Below are positions 5,448 through 11,251 of a stretch of 11,251 nucleotides of DNA, piece after piece. How positions within the stretch are numbered: the first letter of the stretch is position 1; each line of letters starts with the position of its first letter. The notes below the pieces were generated by a model. That model was not told where the DNA came from, did no database searches, and saw only the letters and a program-made list of their open reading frames with translations. The DNA comes from UBA6019 sp036570145. GTDB taxonomy: Bacteria; Chloroflexota; Dormibacteria; Dormibacterales; Dormibacteraceae. The translations under genes and the position numbers were made by a program. The DNA lies in contig DATCPJ010000124.1 of NCBI GenBank assembly GCA_036570145.1, positions 1 to 11,251 of the forward strand. The letters run 5' to 3'.

Positions 5448-5526
5448 CGAGCTGCCCGCGCCTGTCACAGGACTGGCACTCGGCGACGCCTCCCGGTGAC
5501 GAGCTGCCCGCGTCTGTCACAGGACC
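5423..5526 (+). repeat. 52-bp tandem duplication spanning the end of the reductase gene
   Basis: Copy 1 is 5423-5474 and copy 2 is 5475-5526, with 48 of 52 bases identical and all four differences transitions. Copy 1 holds the last codons and the TGA of the reductase gene; copy 2 repeats those codons (ALGDASR and stop) after the real stop. Each copy carries an inverted repeat, GTGAC-N15-GTCAC (5444-5468 and 5496-5520). The second copy ends about 27 bases before the lipoprotein start. It may be only a recent slippage or recombination product, or a pair of protein-binding or RNA-hairpin sites. Confidence 0.9.
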
Positions 5527-5540
5527 GGGCCGCGGTGGTG

Positions 5541-5548
5541 CTTAGACT
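5541..5548 (+). promoter_or_regulatory. Weak candidate -10 box for the lipoprotein-MFS operon
   Basis: TAGACT at 5543-5548 follows TG at 5539-5540, resembling an extended -10 with one extra base. No -35 is correctly spaced. If used, transcription would begin at about 5555, so only ATG 5562 would be inside the message, almost without a leader. This is weak evidence. Confidence 0.25.
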
Positions 5549-5552
5549 GAAG

Positions 5553-6257
5553 ATGGTGCGCATGCGCCGGGCGCCGGCCCTCCTCGGTCTCGTCCTTCTC
5601 CCGATCGTCGCCCTCGCCTGCTCGTTCGGGGGCGGGCCCATGGCCGACCCCGCCAAGGTGCTCCGGGATGCCGGGCCGGCGCTCGGCCAGGTCAAGAGCG
5701 CCTCGGTCGAGCTGAAGTTCGGGGCGGGCGCGACCTTCTTCGGCTTCACCGTCGTGTCCGCGTCGGGCAAGGTCAAGCTGCCCTCCGACAGCCAGGTGAC
5801 GATCAAGGCGAAGCAGTCTTCGGACTCGCTGATCGAGATCGGGGTGACCACGGTGGGAACCCAGACCTGGGTCACGGTCCCCTTCCTCGGCGTCCAGGAA
5901 GTGACGGGCCCCCAAGCCGCTGCGGTGCCCTCGATGGGACGCATCCTCGACCCCACCAACGGCCTCCCAGGCGTGCTCGCCAAGGGCCGCAACCCGCGCC
6001 TCTTGGGCGCAGAAACGGTTGACGGCGTGGACTGCTGGAAAATCGAGGCGACCTACACCGCCGACCAGGTCTCCCAGGCTGTTCAGCCGCTGAGTCCGAC
6101 CGGGGACATCGACGCCACCCTCTGGATCGGCAAGGGCGACCACCTCCTCCGGAAGACGCTGCTCAAGGGCAAGCTCTTCACCGCCGCCAAGGGGACCACG
6201 CTCGAGGTGCGCCTCCACGACTTCAACGCGGACGTCAACATCGTCAAGCCGGTTTAG
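5553..6257 (+). CDS. LppX/LprAFG-family (LprG-like) lipoprotein
   Basis: A 234-residue protein. The N-terminus is a lipoprotein signal: basic MVRMRRAP, hydrophobic LLGLVLLPIVALA and Cys23 followed by SFGGG. The box VALAC is slightly off consensus. The mature part follows the LprG/LppX pattern: a helix with LRDAGPALGQVKSASVELKF, a beta-rich middle, GRILDPTNGLPGVLAKG, DGVDCWKIEATYTADQVSQ, then ATLWIGKGDHLLRKTLLKG and a C-terminal strand ending NADVNIVKPV. In mycobacteria these lipoproteins bind triacylated lipids in a hydrophobic cavity and hand them across the cell envelope. The MFS gene begins 18 bases downstream, the same partner as in the lprG-p55 operon, which strongly supports the call. 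ATG 5553 and ATG 5562 are both possible starts with weak ribosome-binding sites. An open frame back to GTG 5496 lies in the tandem repeat and is not preferred. Confidence 0.85.
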   Translation: MVRMRRAPALLGLVLLPIVALACSFGGGPMADPAKVLRDAGPALGQVKSASVELKFGAGATFFGFTVVSASGKVKLPSDSQVTIKAKQSSDSLIEIGVTTVGTQTWVTVPFLGVQEVTGPQAAAVPSMGRILDPTNGLPGVLAKGRNPRLLGAETVDGVDCWKIEATYTADQVSQAVQPLSPTGDIDATLWIGKGDHLLRKTLLKGKLFTAAKGTTLEVRLHDFNADVNIVKPV

Positions 6258-6275
6258 CCGGCGGGCCGGTTGCTG

Positions 6276-7856
6276 ATGGTGGCCAGCCAGCCACGCTGGG
6301 GCAGGCCCCTGCTCCTCGGGACGGCGGCGGCCGGCCTGCTGCTTGCCGCTCTCGACGCCTACGTCGTCGTGACCCTGCTGCCGGCGATGCTCTACGACCT
6401 CGACCTGTCGGTCGACCGGATCGAGCAGGCCACGCCGATCGTATCCGGCTTCCTGGCCGGCTATATCGTCGTGCTGCCGCTGCTGGGCCTGGCGTCGGAC
6501 GTGCACGGACGGGCGCCCGTCTACCTCGGCGCGCTCGCGATATTCGCGGCGGGCTCCGTCCTGACCGCCACCGCCGGCTACACGGGCGAGCCTCCCTACG
6601 GCCTGATCGGCCTCCCCTGGCTGGTCGCCGGTCGCGTGCTTCAGGGGCTTGGCGGAGGGGCGACGGTCCCGGTTGCCCTCGCCCTCGCGGCCGACCTGTT
6701 TCCCGCCGGGCGGCGCACGGCAGCGATCGGTGCGGTGGCGGCCGTCCAGGAGACAGGCAGCGTCCTCGGACCCCTCTACGGCGCGGGCCTCGCGGCCGCG
6801 GCCGCCAATCTGGGCGGCTGGCGTGCGGTGTTCTGGCTCAACCTTCCCCTCGCCGCGCTTTGTGCGGCGGGCTTCCTGGTCGCCACCCGGCAGACCGGGA
6901 TCGGCACAGCTCCGCGGGGGCAGGCGCAGGCACGCCCCGCTCCGGCGGACTGGTTGGGCGCCATCCTGCTCGGTGCCGGCCTCGCCCTGCTGGTCGTCGC
7001 CCTCTACCCGGATGACCCGAGAAACGACCCGGTCGGCCGTTACTTCGTCCCAGCCGGCGTCGGAGCGCTGGCGGCCCTCGCCGCCTGGGCCTACCGCCAG
7101 GTGGCGGTGTTGAGCCCGGTGATCCCGCGGGAGCTGCTCCGCAGCCGGCAGTTCCTCGGCTCCTCGTTCGCCAACCTGCTCGTCGGCGGAGGGCTGATGG
7201 TGGCCCTCGTCGACATCCCGATCATGGGCCGGGGCGTGTTCAACCTGGACCAGCTCGGCTCGGCCCTCCTGCTGGCGCGCTTCATGATCGCGGTACCGGT
7301 CGGTGCGGTGGCGGGCGGCTTCCTCGCGGCACGCTTTGCCGGCCGCTGGACGGCCGTGCTGGGGCTGGCGGCCGCCGCCGCCGGCTTCCTCCTGCTCTCC
7401 CGCTGGGAGGCGGACGAGCTTAGCCGCCACCTGGGCCCGCTCCGAGAGGCCGACCTGGTCCTCGTCCTCACCGGCCTCGGCTTCGGGATCGTGATCGCGC
7501 CGCTCGCCGCGGCCGTGCTGGACGTCGCCCGCGCCGAGCGCCATGGGCTCGCAGCCAGCCTCGTGGTGCTGGTCCGGACACTGGGAATGCTGGTGGGCCT
7601 GAGCGCCCTCTCCGCTTACGGACTGCACCGCTTCTACGGGCTCTTCAACCAGGGACCGCCGCTGCGCCTGATCCCCGGCTCGCCCGACTTCGCGGTGCAG
7701 AAGGCGGCTTTCGACGCCCGGGTGACCTCGGCCCTGGTGGCGGAGTATCACGGCATCTTCCTGATCGCGGCCGGGCTCTGCGTGGTCGCGGGGCTGGTCG
7801 CGGTGCTGACCCTCTCGGCACGCCTGACGGCAGGGAGGACGACCGTCTCCAGGTAG
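6276..7856 (+). CDS. DHA2-type (14-helix) MFS exporter, Rv1410/P55-like
   Basis: A 526-residue transporter. Helix 1 carries LLLAALDAYVVVTLLPAM, with a membrane-embedded Asp (D27) as in DHA2 proton antiporters. Motif A is GLASDVHGR (71-79), and GRVLQGLGGGATVPVALALA and an antiporter-like motif C (AVQETGSVLGPLYGAGLA) follow. A basic/Pro linker (about 203-222) leads to two extra helices, which makes 14 in total. The loop before the last helix (about residues 450-495, HRFYGLFNQGPPLRLIPGSP onwards) is long and extracellular. Mycobacterial Rv1410 is described as having extended helices there that help lipid extraction. The gene directly follows the LprG-like lipoprotein gene, so lipid export is the best guess; drug efflux is possible. 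ATG 6276 is used; TTG 6270 and GTG 6279 are alternatives without a better ribosome-binding site. Its 3' end overlaps a convergent small gene by 109 bases. Confidence 0.9.
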   Translation: MVASQPRWGRPLLLGTAAAGLLLAALDAYVVVTLLPAMLYDLDLSVDRIEQATPIVSGFLAGYIVVLPLLGLASDVHGRAPVYLGALAIFAAGSVLTATAGYTGEPPYGLIGLPWLVAGRVLQGLGGGATVPVALALAADLFPAGRRTAAIGAVAAVQETGSVLGPLYGAGLAAAAANLGGWRAVFWLNLPLAALCAAGFLVATRQTGIGTAPRGQAQARPAPADWLGAILLGAGLALLVVALYPDDPRNDPVGRYFVPAGVGALAALAAWAYRQVAVLSPVIPRELLRSRQFLGSSFANLLVGGGLMVALVDIPIMGRGVFNLDQLGSALLLARFMIAVPVGAVAGGFLAARFAGRWTAVLGLAAAAAGFLLLSRWEADELSRHLGPLREADLVLVLTGLGFGIVIAPLAAAVLDVARAERHGLAASLVVLVRTLGMLVGLSALSAYGLHRFYGLFNQGPPLRLIPGSPDFAVQKAAFDARVTSALVAEYHGIFLIAAGLCVVAGLVAVLTLSARLTAGRTTVSR

Positions 7857-8188
7857 CCAGCGGCCGCATGAACGACGCTGGTCAGCAGGGCGTCCTCGGT
7901 GCGCTCGAGCTCGGCCTGGTCCCGGTTGAGCTGGCCGAGATCGACGGGAAACGACTGAAGTGGCCGCGCGCCGGGCTTGGCGGTCGGGTTCGCCGGGAGG
8001 GAGGGCGGGGACTCGCTCGGAGCGGGCGAGCCGGCGGCGGGCGCAAGCGCGGTGGGGGATCCCGCGCCGGCGCTCGGCACCGGCCGGTGTGCCTGGTAGA
8101 CGCGCCAGGACACCGCGAAGAGGGCGAACATCAGGAGGACTTCGCAGAGGACGATCCAGAACATCGGCTGCCGCAGGGGTGCCTTCAC
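7748..8188 (-). CDS. Small membrane-anchored protein of unknown function
   Basis: A 146-residue hypothetical protein that I do not recognise. It has one N-terminal membrane helix (about residues 9-30, FWIVLCEVLLMFALFAVSW), a long Pro/Ala/Ser linker (about 34-75) and a helical part with acidic and basic residues (VDLGQLNRDQAELERTEDAL, 82-101) followed by HAAAGYLETVVLPAVRRAERV. The tail is Thr/Ser/Pro-rich. Anchor, low-complexity linker and small domain is a sensible protein layout, and it fills the gap after the aminotransferase in the same direction, 45 bases downstream. Against it, the start is GTG 8188 without a ribosome-binding site (ATG 8164 is an alternative), and the last 36 codons are antisense to the MFS gene, so the C-terminus may be unselected. 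If it is not a gene, 7857-8233 is non-coding with nothing else recognisable. Confidence 0.5.
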   Translation of the reverse strand: MKAPLRQPMFWIVLCEVLLMFALFAVSWRVYQAHRPVPSAGAGSPTALAPAAGSPAPSESPPSLPANPTAKPGARPLQSFPVDLGQLNRDQAELERTEDALLTSVVHAAAGYLETVVLPAVRRAERVSTATSPATTQSPAAIRKMP

Positions 8189-8233
8189 GCCGGGCAGGCT
8201 AGGCGGCTGGGCTCAGGACCGGAAGGAGGGCTG

Positions 8234-9415
8234 TTAAGGGGTGCTGGACTTAAGCGCGCGAAGTGCGTCGAGGCCGCGGTTCAGCGTCTCCATCCGCTTT
8301 GGGAAGCTGAAGCGCACCTGGCTTCGGCCCAGGGCGGGATCGTGGAAGAAGCTGGAGGCGGGCACCGTTGCCACCGCCACCGTCTCGATGAGATGGCGCG
8401 CGAAGGCGACGTCGTCGTCAAAGCCGAAACCCCCGATCCCGGCCATCACGTAATAGGCCCCGTCCGGGGCGCGGACGTCAAAGCCGATCTCGGATAGGCC
8501 GGCCGTTATCGCGTCGCGACGCTCGCGGTACTCCTCCAGGAGCGAGTCGTAGAAGGAATCGGGAAAGCCGAGGGCGGTCGCCACCGCCACCTGCAGCGGA
8601 TGGGCGGCGCCCACGGTAAGGAAGTCGTGGACCTTGCGGATGCCGGCCGAGAGGGTCGGCGGAGCGATCAGCCAGCCGATCCGCCAGCCGGTGACGCTGT
8701 ACGTCTTGGATGCGCCGCTGATCGTTATCGTGCGTTCCTCCATCCCGGGAAGCGTCGCCATCGAGATGTGCTCACCGCGATAGACGAGGTGCTCGTAGAT
8801 CTCATCCGTGATGGCGATCGCACCGTGCTCCTGGCAGAGGCCGGCGATCAGAGTCAGCTCTTCGCGCGAGAAGACCTTGCCGGTCGGGTTGTGCGGCGTG
8901 TTGACGACGATCGCCCGGGTCCGGGGGCCGAAGGCGGCCCGCAGCTCACCTTCGTCAAAGGACCAGTCCGGTGCTCGGAGCGCGACGTAGCGCGGGACCG
9001 CACCGCTGAGGATGCAGTCGGGTCCGTAGTTCTCGTAGAACGGCTCGAAGACGACGACCTCGTCGCCGGGATCGACTGCCGCGAGCAGGGCGGCGATCAT
9101 CGCCTCGGTTGCACCGCAGGCCACCGTCACCTCACCGTCGGCGTCGACCGGCCGGCCCCACCAGCGCGACTGTTTGGCCGCGATCGCCTTTCGCAGCTGG
9201 GGCGCTCCCCAGGTGGTCGCGTACTGGTTGTAGCCCTCGTCGAGAGCCAGCTTGGCGGCTTCGATGATCTCGGAGCTGGCCGGGAAATCGGGGAAGCCCT
9301 GGGCGAAGTTGACGGCCTTGTCCGGACCGTTGAGGGTGAGGTTGAGGCGCGTCATCTCCCGGATGACGCTCTCGGTGAAGCTCTCCGCCTTGCGGCTCAG
9401 GATCGGCGCCGGCAT
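8234..9415 (-). CDS. PLP-dependent class I/II aminotransferase
   Basis: A 393-residue fold-type I enzyme. Landmarks are the substrate-loop VNFAQGFPDFP (35-45), YNQYATTWGAPQLRKAIA (62-79), the cofactor-phosphate region ACGATEAM (99-106), NTPHNPTGK (N172-K180, with N176), the pyridine-N aspartate and phenol-O tyrosine in ITDEIYEHL (D204, Y207), the Schiff-base lysine in SGASKTYSVTGWRIGW (K237) and the carboxylate-binding arginine in QVRFSFPK (R368). The GQGFPDF-type signature and this spacing place it with the kynurenine/methionine/glutamine transaminase and DapC-like branch; the exact amino donor is not readable. ATG 9415 is chosen because the N-terminal ESFTESVIREM helix is conserved in the family, though the AAGG before it is too close to be a good ribosome-binding site. 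The gene starts 17 bases after the CBS gene stop and probably belongs to that operon. Confidence 0.92.
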   Translation of the reverse strand: MPAPILSRKAESFTESVIREMTRLNLTLNGPDKAVNFAQGFPDFPASSEIIEAAKLALDEGYNQYATTWGAPQLRKAIAAKQSRWWGRPVDADGEVTVACGATEAMIAALLAAVDPGDEVVVFEPFYENYGPDCILSGAVPRYVALRAPDWSFDEGELRAAFGPRTRAIVVNTPHNPTGKVFSREELTLIAGLCQEHGAIAITDEIYEHLVYRGEHISMATLPGMEERTITISGASKTYSVTGWRIGWLIAPPTLSAGIRKVHDFLTVGAAHPLQVAVATALGFPDSFYDSLLEEYRERRDAITAGLSEIGFDVRAPDGAYYVMAGIGGFGFDDDVAFARHLIETVAVATVPASSFFHDPALGRSQVRFSFPKRMETLNRGLDALRALKSSTP

Positions 9416-9432
9416 CCTTGCGGTCGGTTGAA

Positions 9433-9906
9433 CTAGGTGCCCGGGGCGAGGTTGCCGCGGTCCAGCCGGAAGTCGTGGCCGGAGCAGAAGTCGCAGGAGG
9501 CGGGAGCCTCGAGGCCGCGATAACCCTGGCCGCAGGCCTGGCAGGTCCAGTGGCTGTGGGCGAAGAACTCGAGGATGTCGGAACGGCTGATCAGCCCCAC
9601 CATGCGGCCGTGCGCCATCACCGGCAGCCGCCGGATCCGCTGGTCCGCGAGCAACCGTGCGGCTTCTTCGATGCCGGTGTCCTCGCCGATCGAGATGACG
9701 TGACGGCTCATGATGTCGGCGACCTTCTTGCCCTTCTTGGTGAAGACGTCGACCTCGCTGACGATGCCGACGACGTGGCCCTGAGGGTCGGTCACCGGTG
9801 CACCGGTGATGTGCGATCGCGCCAGCCGGTCGGCGACCTCGCCGACGTCGAGGTCCTGGTCGAAGGTGATCACCTTCGTGTTCATGATGTCCTTGACCGG
9901 GATCAC
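9433..9906 (-). CDS. Two-CBS-domain protein with C-terminal zinc ribbon
   Basis: A 157-residue soluble protein. CBS domain 1 covers about 3-56 (VKDIMNTKVITF, then GAPVTDPQGHVVGIVSEVDV). CBS domain 2 covers about 62-116 (VADIMSRHVISI, then RRLPVMAHGRMVGLISRSDIL). A CBS pair (Bateman module) usually binds adenine nucleotides or SAM and reports energy or metabolite status. The tail is a zinc ribbon, CQAC (C122, C125) and CDFC (C138, C141), likely binding one Zn ion and possibly contacting nucleic acid or a partner. GTG 9906 overlaps the stop of the dehydratase gene (GTGA), so translation is coupled. Lying between a threonine/serine dehydratase and an aminotransferase, it may regulate one of them allosterically, a role often played by ACT domains, which this dehydratase lacks. 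The regulatory role is an inference. Confidence 0.9.
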   Translation of the reverse strand: MIPVKDIMNTKVITFDQDLDVGEVADRLARSHITGAPVTDPQGHVVGIVSEVDVFTKKGKKVADIMSRHVISIGEDTGIEEAARLLADQRIRRLPVMAHGRMVGLISRSDILEFFAHSHWTCQACGQGYRGLEAPASCDFCSGHDFRLDRGNLAPGT

Positions 9907-10862
9907 TGCAATAGCCTAGCCACCAACGCGGCGTCCGCGTTCCCGCCGCTGAGCACGAGCCCGATCCGGCCGGCGGCGGGCAGCTTTCCCGCCAGGAACG
10001 CGGCAAGCGTCAGCGCGCCGGTCGGCTCGAGTGCGATCTTGCACCGCAACCAAGCCGTTAACAGCGCCTCTTCGATCTCCGGCTCGGTCACCGTCACGAT
10101 GTCGTCCATGAGCCCGTTGCCCACCAGGACCTCGAAGTTCTTCGCTCCCAGGCTGACCGTCTTGACCCCGTCAGCGATCGTGTTCGCCGGGCCGGCCAGG
10201 CGCTGCAGCGTGCCGGTCCGGAAGGAGCGGAAGGCGTCGTCCGCCGCCGCCGGCTCGACGCCGATCACCTGGATCGCAGGATTGGTCGCCTTGATCGCCA
10301 GGGCCCAGCCGCTGATCTGGCCTCCGCCACCAACCGGGATGGCGACGGCCGCCAGGTCCGGCGCGTCCTCGAGCAGCTCCAGCGCACCGGTTCCCTGGCC
10401 GTGGATGACGTCCCAGTCGTCATACGGGTGGACCAGGACGTACCCCGACCGCTCCGCCGCCTCGACCAGCTTCTCGTCGCGGTTGGCGAAGGTGATGCCT
10501 TCGCTGACGACCTCGGCGCCGAAGGCCCGGGTCGCCGCGACCTTGGCGGGGTTCGCCCCCTCCGGGATGAGGATCAGGGCGGACAGACCTGCCGTCCGCG
10601 CCGCGAGCGCGACCGCCTGGGCATGGTTGCCCGAGCTTGCCGTTACAACGCCCGGCGCGTCGGAGGCCAACTTCAGGACGGCGTTGAAGGCGCCCCGCAC
10701 CTTGAAGGAGCCGGTCACCTGGAAGCACTCTGGTTTGAGGACCAGCCTCGAATCCAGGTCGACCGTCAGCGCCGGGGTATGCCGGATGTGGGGCCGGATT
10801 CGATCGGCGGCCTGCCTGATCTCGGAAAGGTGGCTCCGGGCGAAGTCGAGGTTGGCGCTCAC
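9903..10862 (-). CDS. PLP-dependent threonine/serine dehydratase (short, no ACT domain)
   Basis: A 319-residue fold-type II enzyme. The PLP lysine is in VTGSFKVRGAFN (K54), the substrate carboxylate loop is TASSGNHAQ (74-82), the phosphate-binding loop is PVGGGGQISG (176-185), and the C-terminal cofactor motif is VLSGGNAD. This is the set of threonine ammonia-lyase, serine dehydratase and serine racemase enzymes, which deaminate Thr to 2-oxobutyrate or Ser to pyruvate. The length ends with the catalytic domain, so there is no feedback-regulatory ACT domain as in biosynthetic IlvA. A catabolic or racemase-type enzyme is therefore likely, and the choice cannot be made from sequence. GTG 10862 overlaps the EamA gene stop (GTGA), and its own stop overlaps the CBS gene start (GTGA), so the three are tightly coupled. 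A neighbouring amino-acid or metabolite exporter fits such an enzyme. Confidence 0.92.
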   Translation of the reverse strand: MSANLDFARSHLSEIRQAADRIRPHIRHTPALTVDLDSRLVLKPECFQVTGSFKVRGAFNAVLKLASDAPGVVTASSGNHAQAVALAARTAGLSALILIPEGANPAKVAATRAFGAEVVSEGITFANRDEKLVEAAERSGYVLVHPYDDWDVIHGQGTGALELLEDAPDLAAVAIPVGGGGQISGWALAIKATNPAIQVIGVEPAAADDAFRSFRTGTLQRLAGPANTIADGVKTVSLGAKNFEVLVGNGLMDDIVTVTEPEIEEALLTAWLRCKIALEPTGALTLAAFLAGKLPAAGRIGLVLSGGNADAALVARLLQ

Positions 10863-11251
10863 GCCGAGCGCACCTCGGCCAGGTGGGCCTGGTCCTCGGT
10901 GGAGGCGGGTGGCCGCCGCCTGCGGATGCTGGTGAGCACGATGCCGAACAGGATGACGCCCATCCCGGCCAGGACGGAAGGGGTAAGCCGCTCGTGGAAG
11001 AGGACAACACCCCAGAAGACGGCGGTGATCGGGACCACGAACGTCACCGAGGCGCCCCGTGTCGCGCCGAGGGAATTGAGGATGTAGTAGTAGAGGATGT
11101 AGGCAAACGCCGAGCCCACGACTCCCAGGAGGAGGACCGCACCCAGCGCGAGAGCGTCGGGGTGGGCCGCCGGAAGCGCCGGCGCCGCGATCGCAAGCAT
11201 GACGAGCGAGGCCAGTATCAGCTGCCAGAGGGTCGCCTCGCTGGGGTCGAC
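10859..11251 (-). CDS. EamA/DMT-family permease (C-terminal part)
   Basis: The last 130 residues are present; the frame stays open to the right edge, so the start lies outside the window. The visible part begins VDPSEATLWQLILASLVML and continues through ALALGAVLLLGVVGSAFAYI, LYYYILNSLGATRGASVTFV and VPITAVFWGVVLFHERLTP to a last helix (AGMGVILFGIVL). The hydrophobic segments with the ITAVFWGxxLFHERL motif are the C-terminal EamA repeat of drug/metabolite transporters, usually 10-helix exporters of amino acids or small metabolites. A basic cytoplasmic tail (TSIRRRR) follows. Its stop overlaps the dehydratase start by 4 bases, suggesting export or exchange of a related amino acid. Confidence 0.9.
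   Translation of the reverse strand, partial: VDPSEATLWQLILASLVMLAIAAPALPAAHPDALALGAVLLLGVVGSAFAYILYYYILNSLGATRGASVTFVVPITAVFWGVVLFHERLTPSVLAGMGVILFGIVLTSIRRRRPPASTEDQAHLAEVRSA

Noticed and set aside
5423..5526. Start of a CRISPR or longer satellite array
   Set aside because: There are only two copies, directly adjacent with no spacers, and copy 1 is coding sequence.
5517..7751. Minus-strand open frame of 744 codons opposite the lipoprotein and MFS genes
   Set aside because: It is highly charged, repetitive-looking and without any domain, while the plus strand encodes two clear families; it is a GC-rich antisense artefact.
7868..8497. Plus-strand open frame of 209 codons
   Set aside because: Half of it is antisense to the aminotransferase and the composition is Gly/Arg-rich; the minus-strand membrane protein is a better explanation.
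8234..10006. Aminotransferase extended to 590 residues
   Set aside because: The extra N-terminal part is the CBS-gene sequence in another frame; the family begins close to ATG 9415.
9418..10935. Plus-strand open frame of 505 codons
   Set aside because: It is antisense to the CBS and dehydratase genes, both of which carry full motif sets; the product is low-complexity.

Overview
The window is very GC-rich and densely packed. Genes lie close together, GTG starts are common, and several same-strand junctions overlap by 4 bases. Together with a bactofilin and an LppX/LprG-type lipoprotein beside a 14-helix MFS exporter, this suggests a high-GC bacterium of the Chloroflexota/Dormibacterota/Actinomycetota type. 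No rRNA or other phylogenetic marker is present, so the assignment is only an inference. No tRNA, CRISPR array, insertion sequence or integrase was seen.

Left block, minus strand (3573 down to 1): a class I SAM methyltransferase is followed, after a GC-rich hairpin, by a compact run of genes. These are a small two-helix VirB2/TrbC-like pilin candidate, a polytopic VirB6/TrbL-like membrane protein, a membrane-anchored M23 (LytM) peptidase and a short SSB without the usual acidic tip. After a strong 11-bp hairpin come a GNAT acetyltransferase and the N-terminus of a peptidase C26 (gamma-glutamyl-GABA hydrolase-like) protein cut by the window edge. Pilin, membrane channel, wall hydrolase and SSB together resemble part of a type IV secretion or DNA-transfer apparatus, but no ATPase, relaxase or coupling protein is in view.

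Middle block, plus strand (3639 to 7856): a bactofilin with a good ribosome-binding site and a candidate -10 box is followed closely by a flavoprotein disulfide reductase of the dihydrolipoamide dehydrogenase/mercuric reductase superfamily. This enzyme keeps the CX4C redox disulfide but has Tyr where lipoamide dehydrogenases have the catalytic His. Its last codons and stop lie in a 52-bp tandem duplication. Next comes an LppX/LprAFG-family lipoprotein and, 18 bases later, a DHA2-type MFS transporter. This is the same arrangement as the mycobacterial lprG-Rv1410c (p55) lipid-export operon.

Right block, minus strand (11251 down to 7748), convergent with the MFS gene: the C-terminal half of an EamA/DMT permease, a PLP-dependent threonine/serine dehydratase, a two-CBS-domain protein with a C-terminal zinc ribbon, a class I/II aminotransferase and a small membrane-anchored protein of unknown function. 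The last one overlaps the 3' end of the MFS gene antisense. The first three genes are joined by GTGA start/stop overlaps, which points to one amino-acid metabolism operon in which the CBS protein may be a nucleotide-responsive regulator.

There is no gene-free stretch longer than 300 bases if the small membrane protein at 7748-8188 is accepted. If it is not, 7857-8233 (377 bases) would be the only one.
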